DNA from: Gp6-AA40 sp035711805
GTDB lineage: Bacteria > Acidobacteriota > Vicinamibacteria > Vicinamibacterales > UBA2999
Direction of reading: 5' to 3'
DNA length: 64,000 nucleotides
Assembly: GCA_035711805.1 (NCBI GenBank)
Contig: DASTBV010000129.1
Coordinates: forward strand, 85,882 to 149,881
Part shown: positions 43,441-51,839 of the stretch, one piece after another
Position numbering within the stretch: the stretch's first letter is position 1
How the letters are laid out: each line of letters opens with the position of its first letter
Notes under the pieces: model-generated
What the model was told of the DNA's origin: nothing
Database searches by the model: none
Seen by the model: the letters and a program-made list of their open reading frames with translations, nothing else
Program-made: the position numbers and the translations under genes

Positions 43441-45129
43441 TCAGCGGTTGCGGGGTGGGACCGTGCGGTCGATTCCAACCGGCTGCCACCCGTTTGAGAC
43501 CCGCCTGAACGTAAACGTAACCGGCGCCTCCCACCCGGGGTAGTCCGGATGGCTCGTTTTTACCGCGACAGACACGAACTGGGCGCCGTTCAGGACGGCC
43601 GATGGGGCAGTTGCCCTCGCCTCCGTGGTGCTCGTTTCCACCGTGCCGGAGGTGCTTCCCGTGGCGTTGTCGAAGCGCGACCATGCGAACGCATAGCGCG
43701 AAGCGGGCGACGAGACGCGGGCCGCCACCGCCTCGTTACGGAAGGTGAGGATGCCATCGCCGCTCAACTGCGGCTCCGTGAGCGGGTTGACTCCCGTCAG
43801 CCACGCACGCAGCACTTTGTCGCGGCGTTTGATCAGCGTCGTCGCGATATGGTCGGCCGCGCCGGGCTCGGTGTACTGCCCCTTCGCCACGATGGCGCGA
43901 ATGGCCTCGTCGGAGAACCGCGCTACCAGCCGCGCGCCCCAGAACGCGTCGTCGGCGCGCATGTTTTCGAACGCCGGGTTCGGATACTCGGGCCGCCATG
44001 CGACCGGATCGAACGCATCACCTTCGAAACGGCCGACGGCTTTCGCCTCTTCCCAGTACCGGGTCCTGATCCACGGGCGCACGTACAGTCCAAGCGTCGC
44101 CAGCGTCTTGAGCGAGGGCCCCCATTCCAGGATGTACTCGTTGCCGGCGCGCAGGGTCTGCGCTTTGGTGCTGCCGCTGCCCATGATCGAACCGAAGTCG
44201 AACATGTAGTGGCGGATGAATCCGGGGCCGCCCTTCGGACCCTCGAGCATGTCGAGGGAATTGATGCCGCGGGAGTCGTCGTGGTTCAGCCATGCCGCGA
44301 ACACGCGGCTCGCCCGCAGTTCACGGCGATGCTCGTGCGGGTGGATGTCGTTCGGGTCGTCCGGGCGCGTGCCGTAGTACTTGAAGTATCCAAGCCCGGC
44401 GCCGGGGGCGAACTGGCTCAACGTCGCGCGATACTTTCCGTTTGGCAGCCGCGCGCCTCTCGCCAAAAGCTTCTCGACGTCTGTACGCGTCATCGAACGC
44501 TTCTGTCCGCTGAGGTCGACCGTCGTGGCGGTTGGCGCAATCACGATGCGGGCGGGATCAACGTCGATGATGTAGCCGGGAACGACGTTGTAGCCCAACG
44601 CGTGATAAATCGCCGCGCCGATCACTTCGGCGGCCGTCGCCATCCCGGGATGCGCGGGCGGATCGAACTTGACCTGATACAGCTGTCCGGCCGGGTCGCG
44701 CACGCGGTATCCGGGCGTAATCCCGCTGCTCTTCTCCTGAACAATCGGCCAGTCGTCGAAGTCCACGGTTTCCCGCTGATTCGGGCCGCGAACGATCTCG
44801 GCCACAGTCATTTCCCGGCGGCCGATGCGATTGGTGAACCAGCTCGAGTCCGGCACTTCGTCGATCGTGTTGACGTTCACGGCGCGGATGTCGCGCGTGT
44901 CGCCCGGGTCCAGGAACGTGTGCTCGACGAAGTCGTACCCGTTGCTGCCTTGAATTTCCTTCGCGCCGCTGGCATCGAGCGCACGGTCGTCGTCCACCTG
45001 AATGGGGTCGTCCGGGAAGAACCGCGGCGTGGCCGCGCGCGGGCTCAATGCCGGCGACGCGGCGATGCCGATCGCCAGTAATCCGGCTAGAGCCGGACTC
45101 CACACGGACCGGACCGCTCTAGAAGACAT
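43441..45129 (-). CDS. Secreted protein with atypical-kinase-like residues
   Basis: 562 residues. A hydrophobic signal segment (residues 10-30) precedes SPRAATPRFF. I do not recognise a named family. Positions recall the protein-kinase-like fold of HipA/Fam20/CotH: Lys154 in LYQVKFDPP, Glu168 in ATAAEVIGAAIYHALGY, a D-x4-N set Asp285-Asn290 in WLNHDDSRGINSLDM, and Asp311 in HYMFDFGSIMG. Both the spacing and the order fit. It is the last gene of a five-gene operon. It begins inside the stop of the Omp85-like gene (11-base overlap). Kinase activity is inference; it could also be a pseudokinase. Confidence 0.7.
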   Translation of the reverse strand: MSSRAVRSVWSPALAGLLAIGIAASPALSPRAATPRFFPDDPIQVDDDRALDASGAKEIQGSNGYDFVEHTFLDPGDTRDIRAVNVNTIDEVPDSSWFTNRIGRREMTVAEIVRGPNQRETVDFDDWPIVQEKSSGITPGYRVRDPAGQLYQVKFDPPAHPGMATAAEVIGAAIYHALGYNVVPGYIIDVDPARIVIAPTATTVDLSGQKRSMTRTDVEKLLARGARLPNGKYRATLSQFAPGAGLGYFKYYGTRPDDPNDIHPHEHRRELRASRVFAAWLNHDDSRGINSLDMLEGPKGGPGFIRHYMFDFGSIMGSGSTKAQTLRAGNEYILEWGPSLKTLATLGLYVRPWIRTRYWEEAKAVGRFEGDAFDPVAWRPEYPNPAFENMRADDAFWGARLVARFSDEAIRAIVAKGQYTEPGAADHIATTLIKRRDKVLRAWLTGVNPLTEPQLSGDGILTFRNEAVAARVSSPASRYAFAWSRFDNATGSTSGTVETSTTEARATAPSAVLNGAQFVSVAVKTSHPDYPGWEAPVTFTFRRVSNGWQPVGIDRTVPPRNR

Positions 45130-46354
45130 TGTTGAACCTGAAGACGAAGTGCGTGCCGCCGCGGCTGCCGAATGCCGCCTCGATACGGAGGAACACGCTG
45201 TTCGCGTTTCCGAAGCGGAAGCCGAAGCCGTAGTCGGACTCGAGATCGCGCAGGTTCAGATCCTCGACGCGCGACGCGACCTTGCCTGTGTCGTAGAAGA
45301 TCGCGCCGTCAACGGCCGTGAAGATCTCCCAGCGGTATTCGGCCTGCAGCAGCAGCGCGTGGTTGTCGCGAAAACGAAGGCGGTGAAAGCCGCGAAGGTC
45401 GTCGGGTCCGCCGAGCGTCCGCTGGTAAAAGAAGGGGATACGCGCACCATCGTCTGCCTCGGACACCGAGACCAGTCCGCGCAGCGCGAGGATGCGCCGG
45501 TCTCGCAGCAGAGGGACGTACTGCTGCAAATCGACCTCGGCGCGCTGGAACGAGTAGGTGTTGTCATCCAGGTCGTCAAAGCGCTGATATGTGAACAGGT
45601 AGCGGCCGCCCGCGCGCGGATTGCCGCGCGGCTCACGGTAGTTGACGTCCACTGCGCTCTGGTAGCGCATGAAATCCGGTTGGTCCGCCAGCCCCGGCGC
45701 CGTCACATCGTCGAAGCGGGTCGAGATGTAATCCTCGTCATCGGTGGCCGATTCGATTCGCGGATTGAGAAAGTCGGCCCCGCCACTGATGGTCAGCCAC
45801 GACGTCGGGCGGACGGCGGCGGATCCGCCGACGATCGTGTTGCGCAGGCCGTAGTGCACCAGGTCTGCCCGCGCCGAGTCCGGACCGATTCCGAAGAACA
45901 GCTCTTCCTGGAAATCGTAGGTCTGCACATGCGCGTCGAGACCCAGGCGCTCGTTCAGCAGCCGCGGCAACTGCACGCGGGCGTCCGCGATCCAGTACTT
46001 CTTGATGGAGCCCATCGCGAAGGCGCTGAAGTCGACGGCGCCGCCAAGCCGGTGGCTGGCGCGGTAGCCGGGACCGACGGCAAGGCCGCTGCCGGCCGTA
46101 ATGGTCCCGATCTTCGGGTACAGGCCTTCGGCGGGACTGAGAAGCCGCTCGAAGAGCCGCCCGTTTTCGAGGTCCAGCAGCGCGCGTTCGAGTCTGTTCG
46201 GGTCGGGCGGTGTGAGCCGCGTGGCTTTTTCTTCGCGTTCACGGCGCAGGGCTTCGGCGCGTGTCTCCGGTTCGCGTTCCTGCGCGTCGGCGGGCAACCC
46301 GCAGGCAAGGATCGCAACGCTCGCGATGAATAGACGACAGCGATGACGAATCAT
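45119..46354 (-). CDS. Omp85/D15-type outer-membrane barrel without POTRA domains
   Basis: 411 residues from ATG 46354. Signal peptide (FIASVAILACGLPADAQ). A charged linker (REREEKATRLTPPDPNRLERALLDL) then leads into a surface-antigen (D15/BamA C-terminal) beta-barrel. The barrel shows FFYQRTLGGPDDLRGFHRLRFRDNH near residue 300, ending in the aromatic FRFNNVF that marks an outer-membrane protein C-terminus. No POTRA-like repeat is visible, so it is not BamA itself. A paralogue is cut off at 63320-64000. The start overlaps the upstream transporter stop (ATGA). Confidence 0.85.
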   Translation of the reverse strand: MIRHRCRLFIASVAILACGLPADAQEREPETRAEALRREREEKATRLTPPDPNRLERALLDLENGRLFERLLSPAEGLYPKIGTITAGSGLAVGPGYRASHRLGGAVDFSAFAMGSIKKYWIADARVQLPRLLNERLGLDAHVQTYDFQEELFFGIGPDSARADLVHYGLRNTIVGGSAAVRPTSWLTISGGADFLNPRIESATDDEDYISTRFDDVTAPGLADQPDFMRYQSAVDVNYREPRGNPRAGGRYLFTYQRFDDLDDNTYSFQRAEVDLQQYVPLLRDRRILALRGLVSVSEADDGARIPFFYQRTLGGPDDLRGFHRLRFRDNHALLLQAEYRWEIFTAVDGAIFYDTGKVASRVEDLNLRDLESDYGFGFRFGNANSVFLRIEAAFGSRGGTHFVFRFNNVF

Positions 46355-47748
46355 GCGGCGATGCGCTCGGACTCGCCCGTACGGCGACGATATTCTCTGG
46401 CCAGGAACGCGGCCAAGCCCAGCCAGACGAGGACGATGAGGATGTTGAACACTGCGTAGCTGCGGACCGACAGCTGCAGCAACTGGATGATAACGAACGT
46501 CGCAACAGCCGAAAGCATGTCGCCGGCGCGCCAGAAGAACGTCTCGACCGCCTGCAGCGCCTTGTATTTCACCTCGCGGCTCGTCGGCAGGAACAGCGCA
46601 CGCCGGACCGTGTTCTGGACGGAGTAGTCCGTCGCGTTTTCGGTAACCTTCGCCACTCGAATGACCGCCAGCACCGGCATCAGCGCGAATACGCCATAGC
46701 TGCCGAGCGCGATGAGCGGCAGGAAGAACAGCGATCCGCCGATCCCCAGATACTTGAAGAGGCGCGACACGAGAAAGAACTGCATCGTCATGGACAGGAC
46801 GTTCTGCCAGAAGTCCATCCCGGCCATGTAATTGAATACGACATCCTGGGCGGACTGCGTCGTGGCGCCCGCGGCCACCTCCGCCTCCGCGGCGGCAAAA
46901 ACGACGACATCGCGGATGTAGTTGCCGCCAGTGTTGACGAAGTTGTCGACCAGCGTGAGTAAGCCGATGCACAGCAGATAACGCTCCGCGAGTACCAGCC
47001 GGAACCCGTCCGCCCGTCCACCGATTGCCTCGTCGGCGGGCCGCTCTCCGGGTGTCGTCGCGGTCCGGCCACGGCGGTCGCGACGATGGACGACGTTCGT
47101 CAGCAGCATGCAGGTCGCCAGCATCACCGCGGCGACGATCATCATGAAGAATGCGCCGAACTGCGACGCCAGCCGCGCGGCGATCACCGATCCGAACGCT
47201 GCGCCGACCGATCCGCCAAAGCCGACGATGGCGAACAGCCGCTTGCCCTGTTCCGGCGTGTAAAGGTCGTTTGCAAACGACCAGAACTGCGCGATCACCA
47301 TCAGGTTGAACACGCCGATCCAAAGAAAGAACGAGATGCCGACGAGGGCAGGGTACGCTCTGCTCGTGGTGATCACGAAGAAGCCGAGCAACGTCACGAT
47401 GAAGAACGACGTCACGGTGTTGAGCAGCCTGATCCGCGTGACCTTGCCGGCGAGCCGGCCATAGAGCGGCACGATGAAGAGAAACAGCGCGGCCAGGATC
47501 GCTCCTGAATAAGAGCCGATCTCCGGCCCTCTGAGCACTGTGCCACCAGGCAGCTCCAGGACCACCGGCTGGAGCAGCGCCGATCGCAGCGGCCGGATAG
47601 CGTAGTACGAGGCGAGGAGCAGAAAGCCGTTCAGCGCCAGCAGGAGTACCGTTGTGCCTTCCCCCGCCCGCACGTCTGCGGCGAGGCTGAGGAGGCGATC
47701 GAGCGGCTTCTTGCGCGCGTCGGCGACGGTGGGAACTTCGGTGCTCAC
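46351..47748 (-). CDS. ATP:ADP-antiporter-family (NTT/Tlc-like) transporter
   Basis: 465 residues from GTG 47748, four-base overlap with the kinase stop. About 12 membrane helices. The first helix region (LNGFLLLASYYAIRPLRSALL) matches the GSYYxLRPxRD entry motif of the ATP:ADP antiporter (Tlc/NTT) family. The NQNVRRALFLPTS-type segment (VQNTVRRALFLPTSREVKYKA, near residue 395) agrees with the later conserved loop. Classical members exchange ATP for ADP in intracellular bacteria and plastids. Free-living relatives are of unknown substrate. It is a part of the kinase operon. Confidence 0.75.
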   Translation of the reverse strand: MSTEVPTVADARKKPLDRLLSLAADVRAGEGTTVLLLALNGFLLLASYYAIRPLRSALLQPVVLELPGGTVLRGPEIGSYSGAILAALFLFIVPLYGRLAGKVTRIRLLNTVTSFFIVTLLGFFVITTSRAYPALVGISFFLWIGVFNLMVIAQFWSFANDLYTPEQGKRLFAIVGFGGSVGAAFGSVIAARLASQFGAFFMMIVAAVMLATCMLLTNVVHRRDRRGRTATTPGERPADEAIGGRADGFRLVLAERYLLCIGLLTLVDNFVNTGGNYIRDVVVFAAAEAEVAAGATTQSAQDVVFNYMAGMDFWQNVLSMTMQFFLVSRLFKYLGIGGSLFFLPLIALGSYGVFALMPVLAVIRVAKVTENATDYSVQNTVRRALFLPTSREVKYKALQAVETFFWRAGDMLSAVATFVIIQLLQLSVRSYAVFNILIVLVWLGLAAFLAREYRRRTGESERIAA

Positions 47749-49361
47749 ATCGCCGCCGCGGTCGGTGTCCGCTCGCCTGTGGTGGTGAGCGGACCGGTCA
47801 GTTCGGGCAGGTGCGCCTGCCACCAGGCTTCAGCGGCGTCGGCATTCCAGCCTTCGCACGCGCGGCAGTTATAGGCCATGCGGAACAGCTCGCCTGCATT
47901 CTGCGGCCGGCGAGCCGGATCTTTCTGCAGGCAGGCCAGCACCAGCTCGTCGAGCTCACGAGGGATCGGCAGCTCGGTCCGCTGCGACGGCGGAATCGGC
48001 GGCGTATTCAGGTGGTGCATCAGCACTTTCATCGATGTGTCAGCCTCGAACACCAGCTGCCCGGTCAACAGGAAATACGCGACGCAGCCCAGCGCATAGA
48101 CGTCGGCGCGCCGATCGACTTCGGCGTCGCCGAGGATCGTTTCCGGCGCCATGTATGCCGGCGTGCCCGATGTTGTGTGCTGGATCGTCGACAGCGTGTC
48201 GGTGTTCCGCGACTGTTTCACCTTGACCAGCCCGAAGTCCAGCACTTTCGCGAAATCGTATTCCAGGCCCATGCGGCAGACATAGATGTTTGCGGGCTTG
48301 ATGTCACGGTGCACGAGGCCGCGGGCGTGGGCGTCGGCCAGCGAGTGGGCCACCTGGCGAAGCAGATAGATTACCCGGCTCGCCGGAAGCGGACCGAACT
48401 CGCGAACCAGCGACTCCAGATCCCGGCCGGTGAGCAGCTCCATCACGTAATAGAACGCGCCGTCCTCGGTGACGCCGAAGTCGAACACCTGGATGGTATG
48501 CGGCGAGCTGAGCATGGCCGTCGCCTGCGCCTCGCGCTCGAACCGCCGGAGCACGGTTTTCGTTTCGACCTCCGTCGACGCTCCGAGCAGTTCGGGGCGC
48601 ACCAGCTTGATGGCCGCATCGCGCGCCAGCAGCCGGTGCCGGGCGCGCCAGACTTCGCCCATTCCGCCCGTTCCCAGCGGCTCGAGGAGGTGATAGCTGC
48701 CAAGCTCCTGCGCCTCGCTCAGACGCCGGCCGATGCGCTGCAGCACGCGCGACGGCACCATCGCGACGAACGCGCACGCGAGGCTCGGCCACGTCATCAC
48801 GATGATGACGATGAGCGGCGGCGTTGGCGAGCCGGCAAGCGACGCGACGGCGAACGCTGCCGGGTCCATCAGCGCGGCCCCCAGTGATGCCAGCAGCATG
48901 CGCCGCGGCGACGCCGGCGCAATCATCGAGTAGACGAGGATCAGGACGGCAATCCAGGAAATGTGAATTTCTCCCGGCTGCGGCAGCACGGATCCCCAGG
49001 CGTTGAGCGTGGCGATGCCGACGGCATTCAGCAGCATGAACGCCAGGCCGGCGTTCTGCTTGGCGCGGAGGTTCAGCGCGGACCGCTTGAAGACGAACCA
49101 CAGCGCGGTCGAGACCGCGATCGCCGCGATCTCGATCGGGATGGTGCGCCAGTTCCAGGCTCCGGTCCCGTTGGCGGCGGGGAGCACGGCGAGGTCCATG
49201 AACAATGCGAACGCCCACAGGCTTCCGGCAACGGCGCTGAAGACCGCGAGCCGCTGTATCTGTTCCGCCAGCAGCTCCTCGGGCATGCGGCCCGTGCGGC
49301 GCGAGTCTCCCGGGCGCGGGGTCTCGCGCACCTTGGCGACGATGCGATCCGGTTTGGCCAC
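47745..49361 (-). CDS. Membrane-anchored serine/threonine protein kinase
   Basis: 538 residues from GTG 49361. Residues 35-205 hold about six membrane helices at the N-terminus, the reverse of the usual PknB order. The kinase domain follows: Gly-loop GTGGMGEVWRA (230-240), Lys252 in AAIKLV, HRDIKPAN with Asp353, DFG Asp375, and APE in TPAYMAPETI. All catalytic residues are intact. No PASTA or other sensor repeat follows; a short Trp-rich tail ends the protein. It lies three bases after the upstream transporter-like gene stop. It probably phosphorylates proteins in the cytoplasm, perhaps one of the neighbouring membrane proteins. Confidence 0.92.
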   Translation of the reverse strand: MAKPDRIVAKVRETPRPGDSRRTGRMPEELLAEQIQRLAVFSAVAGSLWAFALFMDLAVLPAANGTGAWNWRTIPIEIAAIAVSTALWFVFKRSALNLRAKQNAGLAFMLLNAVGIATLNAWGSVLPQPGEIHISWIAVLILVYSMIAPASPRRMLLASLGAALMDPAAFAVASLAGSPTPPLIVIIVMTWPSLACAFVAMVPSRVLQRIGRRLSEAQELGSYHLLEPLGTGGMGEVWRARHRLLARDAAIKLVRPELLGASTEVETKTVLRRFEREAQATAMLSSPHTIQVFDFGVTEDGAFYYVMELLTGRDLESLVREFGPLPASRVIYLLRQVAHSLADAHARGLVHRDIKPANIYVCRMGLEYDFAKVLDFGLVKVKQSRNTDTLSTIQHTTSGTPAYMAPETILGDAEVDRRADVYALGCVAYFLLTGQLVFEADTSMKVLMHHLNTPPIPPSQRTELPIPRELDELVLACLQKDPARRPQNAGELFRMAYNCRACEGWNADAAEAWWQAHLPELTGPLTTTGERTPTAAAM

Positions 49362-49364
49362 GGG

Positions 49365-51617
49365 CTAGCGTCCCGGACTGCCCCGCCGGCGGAGTTCCTT
49401 GAGGTTCAGCACGATGGATTCATTTGAGCGTAACAGGTCGTTGAGAATCTCTTCCCGTCCGCGCGTGCCGACGTTGACCGGGGCGCTCGTGCCCAGAAAC
49501 GGCCACAGCCGGTCGCGGATGTCCGGCGGCAGGACCCCCTCGAGATACTCGAGCGCCGTTCCGCGAAGCACCGGGTCCGTCGTGTGCAGTCCGCGATACG
49601 CGATTTGCAGCGGCGTGGTCGGAAGCACGAGCGAGAGCAGGACGAACACATGCGCCAGGCTCTGGCCGGCCCGATCCTTGAGAAACTCGTCGACGAACGA
49701 CTCTTTCTCGTCCGGCAGGGCGTCCAGCAGCCGGTAACCCTGCCACACGCCGCGGCTCACGGCGACCTCGGCGCGGACGACGTCGAACACGCGCTCACGG
49801 TTGATCCGGACGAGCTGATTCTTCGACACAATGGCCGCCAGCGATCGCCCGCACTGATAGCGCACCTCGAACCGCCCGTCATCGAGTGCCATCAGCAGCG
49901 CGTCAGCCGCCCGCTGCGACACGCAGATCGAAAAGACGCGGGCCAGGCGCCGCCGCACGGCGAACGGCTGGTTCGGATCGAGCAGCGCATCGGTGAGCGC
50001 CCCGACGCGCTCCTCTGCGACCTTGCGCAGCGCGCGCACCGCGTCTTCGGCCACCGCATCCCATGCCAGCAGGTGAATGGCATGCGGAACGAGCGACGCG
50101 GCGAGCCCCTCTTCCTGACGCAGCACGCGCAGCACCTGATCGCGGTTGCGCGAGCGAAGCGCGATGACGCTCTGAATCTCGGCATCGTTGACGGTCACCG
50201 CGGTGTCGGCGGCAACGTCGAGCACCGCGGTCGCCGACGGCACCACGAACGGACGGGTCTTGAAGATCGCTGTCCGTGTGGTGATGTCTTCGATGTTCGA
50301 CAGCTCGAGCTCGACGGCGCGGTTCATGAGGCTGCGCTCGAGCGTGTGAATGTAGCCGCGATTCAACTGCCGCGCGACGATCAGGGCCAGGGCGCCGCTG
50401 ACCACGGCCAGCGCGACCATCGTCGAGTACTGGGTCGTCAGCGGGAGCAGCAGCGCCAGACTGACCAGGCCGGCACCCAGCGCGTCGCCGAGGCGATCGA
50501 ATCCAACGTCGATGATCGACTTTGCCGCCCGCTTTTCGTCGGCCGGAACGGGCGTATAGAAAATCTCATAGCCGGTTCGAAAGAGCGATCCACGAAACAC
50601 CGATTCGCTGCCGCGCACGGCAACGACCGTCCAGATCCCCGGGAAGACAAGCGCGCCGAGTCCGCCCACACACATCGCCAGCGGGGGAGTGCTCGTCGTG
50701 AGCCCCAGTCCCAGCTTCGTGAGCGCTTTCGAGCCGGCGGACACCTGAACCAGCAGCGCGAGGAGCGCCGTGGCGGAGTAGTAGATGCCGAAGAATCGCA
50801 GCAGCGCCTCGCCGCTGCCAACCGCTGCGACCGCCTGCGCCTTGAATACGTAGTCGAGGAGCGTTGCACCCAATGTGCTGAGCAGTACGAAGGCCGCGAG
50901 CGTCCGCAGGTACGGTGTCTGCGCGAGGGCCCGGAGGCCGGTCTGCGGCGATGCGACAGCCAGGTGCGCCGTAGCGTCGAGCATGCTTCCGGCCTGCATC
51001 GCATCGTCGTCTGCCTGCTCGGGCGGCTGTGGCCGCAGGCTCGCGGCGGTCGCGCGTGCCAGGGCACGGGTCTGCCAGGCACAGAGGAGATTGAGCGCGG
51101 CAAGGACCGGGAAGATCGCCGGCATGCCGAAGACCGTGGCGATGCGGTCGGCGACGAGCGCGCCGAGGAGGCCGCTGATCGTACCGGCCGCTCCGATCCG
51201 TCCGAACGTCCGGCGCGCCGTATACGGGTCGAAGTGCTCGGTGACGATCAGCCAGAATCCCGAGCCGAGCATGGGACCGAGGCCGGAAACCTGCACATAG
51301 AGAGCCTCGGCGGCCAGCTTCGGGGCGTACGGGATCAGCGCCCAGTCGGCGAGGAATAGCGCGGCGCTGACGGCGAAGGCGATCGGCACGAACGTCCCTG
51401 GAGCCAGCCGGCGCAGGCCGCGCGAGCTGAGGACGATCAGCAGGATCGAAAACGCCGCCGTGGCGACGACCATCGCGGGGAGCGCCGTGACGCCGACGTT
51501 GGCGAGAAACAGCGTGTCGCGCGCGGCTTTACCGGCGACGAACTGGGCGCCGACTGCGCCCGCGCACACCATCGCGGTGGTGACCGCCGGCCCCGGCTGT
51601 GCCTTCGGGAATTCCAT
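49365..51617 (-). CDS. MFS/ATP:ADP-antiporter-like membrane protein with HEAT-like C-terminal domain
   Basis: 750 residues from ATG 51617 (MEFPKAQPGPAV). About 12 helices in residues 10-430. The entry helix GAQFVAGKAARDTLFLANV and the YEIFYTPVPADEKRAAKSIIDV loop are like ATP:ADP-antiporter-type proteins. Residues about 440-750 are soluble and helical with HEAT-like pairs (LLAWDAVAEDAVRALRKVAEERV, LLDPNQPFAVRRRLARVF, DGRFEVRYQCGRSLA). First gene of the operon. HEAT-tailed members are known from genomes but not characterised. The substrate cannot be assigned. Confidence 0.78.
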   Translation of the reverse strand: MEFPKAQPGPAVTTAMVCAGAVGAQFVAGKAARDTLFLANVGVTALPAMVVATAAFSILLIVLSSRGLRRLAPGTFVPIAFAVSAALFLADWALIPYAPKLAAEALYVQVSGLGPMLGSGFWLIVTEHFDPYTARRTFGRIGAAGTISGLLGALVADRIATVFGMPAIFPVLAALNLLCAWQTRALARATAASLRPQPPEQADDDAMQAGSMLDATAHLAVASPQTGLRALAQTPYLRTLAAFVLLSTLGATLLDYVFKAQAVAAVGSGEALLRFFGIYYSATALLALLVQVSAGSKALTKLGLGLTTSTPPLAMCVGGLGALVFPGIWTVVAVRGSESVFRGSLFRTGYEIFYTPVPADEKRAAKSIIDVGFDRLGDALGAGLVSLALLLPLTTQYSTMVALAVVSGALALIVARQLNRGYIHTLERSLMNRAVELELSNIEDITTRTAIFKTRPFVVPSATAVLDVAADTAVTVNDAEIQSVIALRSRNRDQVLRVLRQEEGLAASLVPHAIHLLAWDAVAEDAVRALRKVAEERVGALTDALLDPNQPFAVRRRLARVFSICVSQRAADALLMALDDGRFEVRYQCGRSLAAIVSKNQLVRINRERVFDVVRAEVAVSRGVWQGYRLLDALPDEKESFVDEFLKDRAGQSLAHVFVLLSLVLPTTPLQIAYRGLHTTDPVLRGTALEYLEGVLPPDIRDRLWPFLGTSAPVNVGTRGREEILNDLLRSNESIVLNLKELRRRGSPGR

Positions 51618-51725
51618 GGGGGATCCGCCTTCGCGCTTCGCGCTTCGGCGCGACAAGCCCGGCCTGACGCCTCACGCTGAAGGCGCACAAGTCGGAGAAT
51701 GTGAAGCGTTTACAGCGAGCGGAAT

Positions 51726-51801
51726 GATCGTATCAGAAGGATGGGCCGAGCTTGAGGAACAGCTTCCATCCCTCGCCGCCGCCCGTCGCGAGGTCAATGC
51801 G
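51726..51801 (-). pseudogene. Fragment of an Omp85-like gene 3' end
   Basis: 76 bases identical at 75 positions to 63313-63388, the 3' end of the truncated Omp85-like gene. It retains about 22 codons (ending GGEGWKLFLKLGPSF) and the TGA at 51735-51733. It also keeps seven bases past the stop. Upstream the reading frame meets a TAG within five codons. So it is a remnant or a recombination scar, not a gene. Confidence 0.88.
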
Positions 51802-51839
51802 TTCGTTCACGTCCTACACGCTGCGAAGGAACTCTCCGG

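Noticed and set aside
43421..43444. Terminator between the PAP2 gene and the secreted kinase-like gene
   Set aside because: A short GCTG-TTTC/GAAA-CAGC hairpin is there, but with mismatches and no U-tract on either strand.
46354..47323. N-terminal extension of the Omp85-like protein to 734 residues
   Set aside because: The extension runs antisense-frame through the transporter gene and is Arg/Ala-rich; the signal peptide begins at ATG 46354.
49584..51359. 591-residue plus-strand open frame
   Set aside because: Antisense shadow of the transporter/HEAT gene; Gln/Arg/Asp/His-rich with no fold signature.
51657..51839. A complete gene between the peroxidase and the transporter
   Set aside because: The only coding-like stretch is the 76-base duplicate of an outer-membrane gene end. 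The frame is closed by a TAG just upstream.
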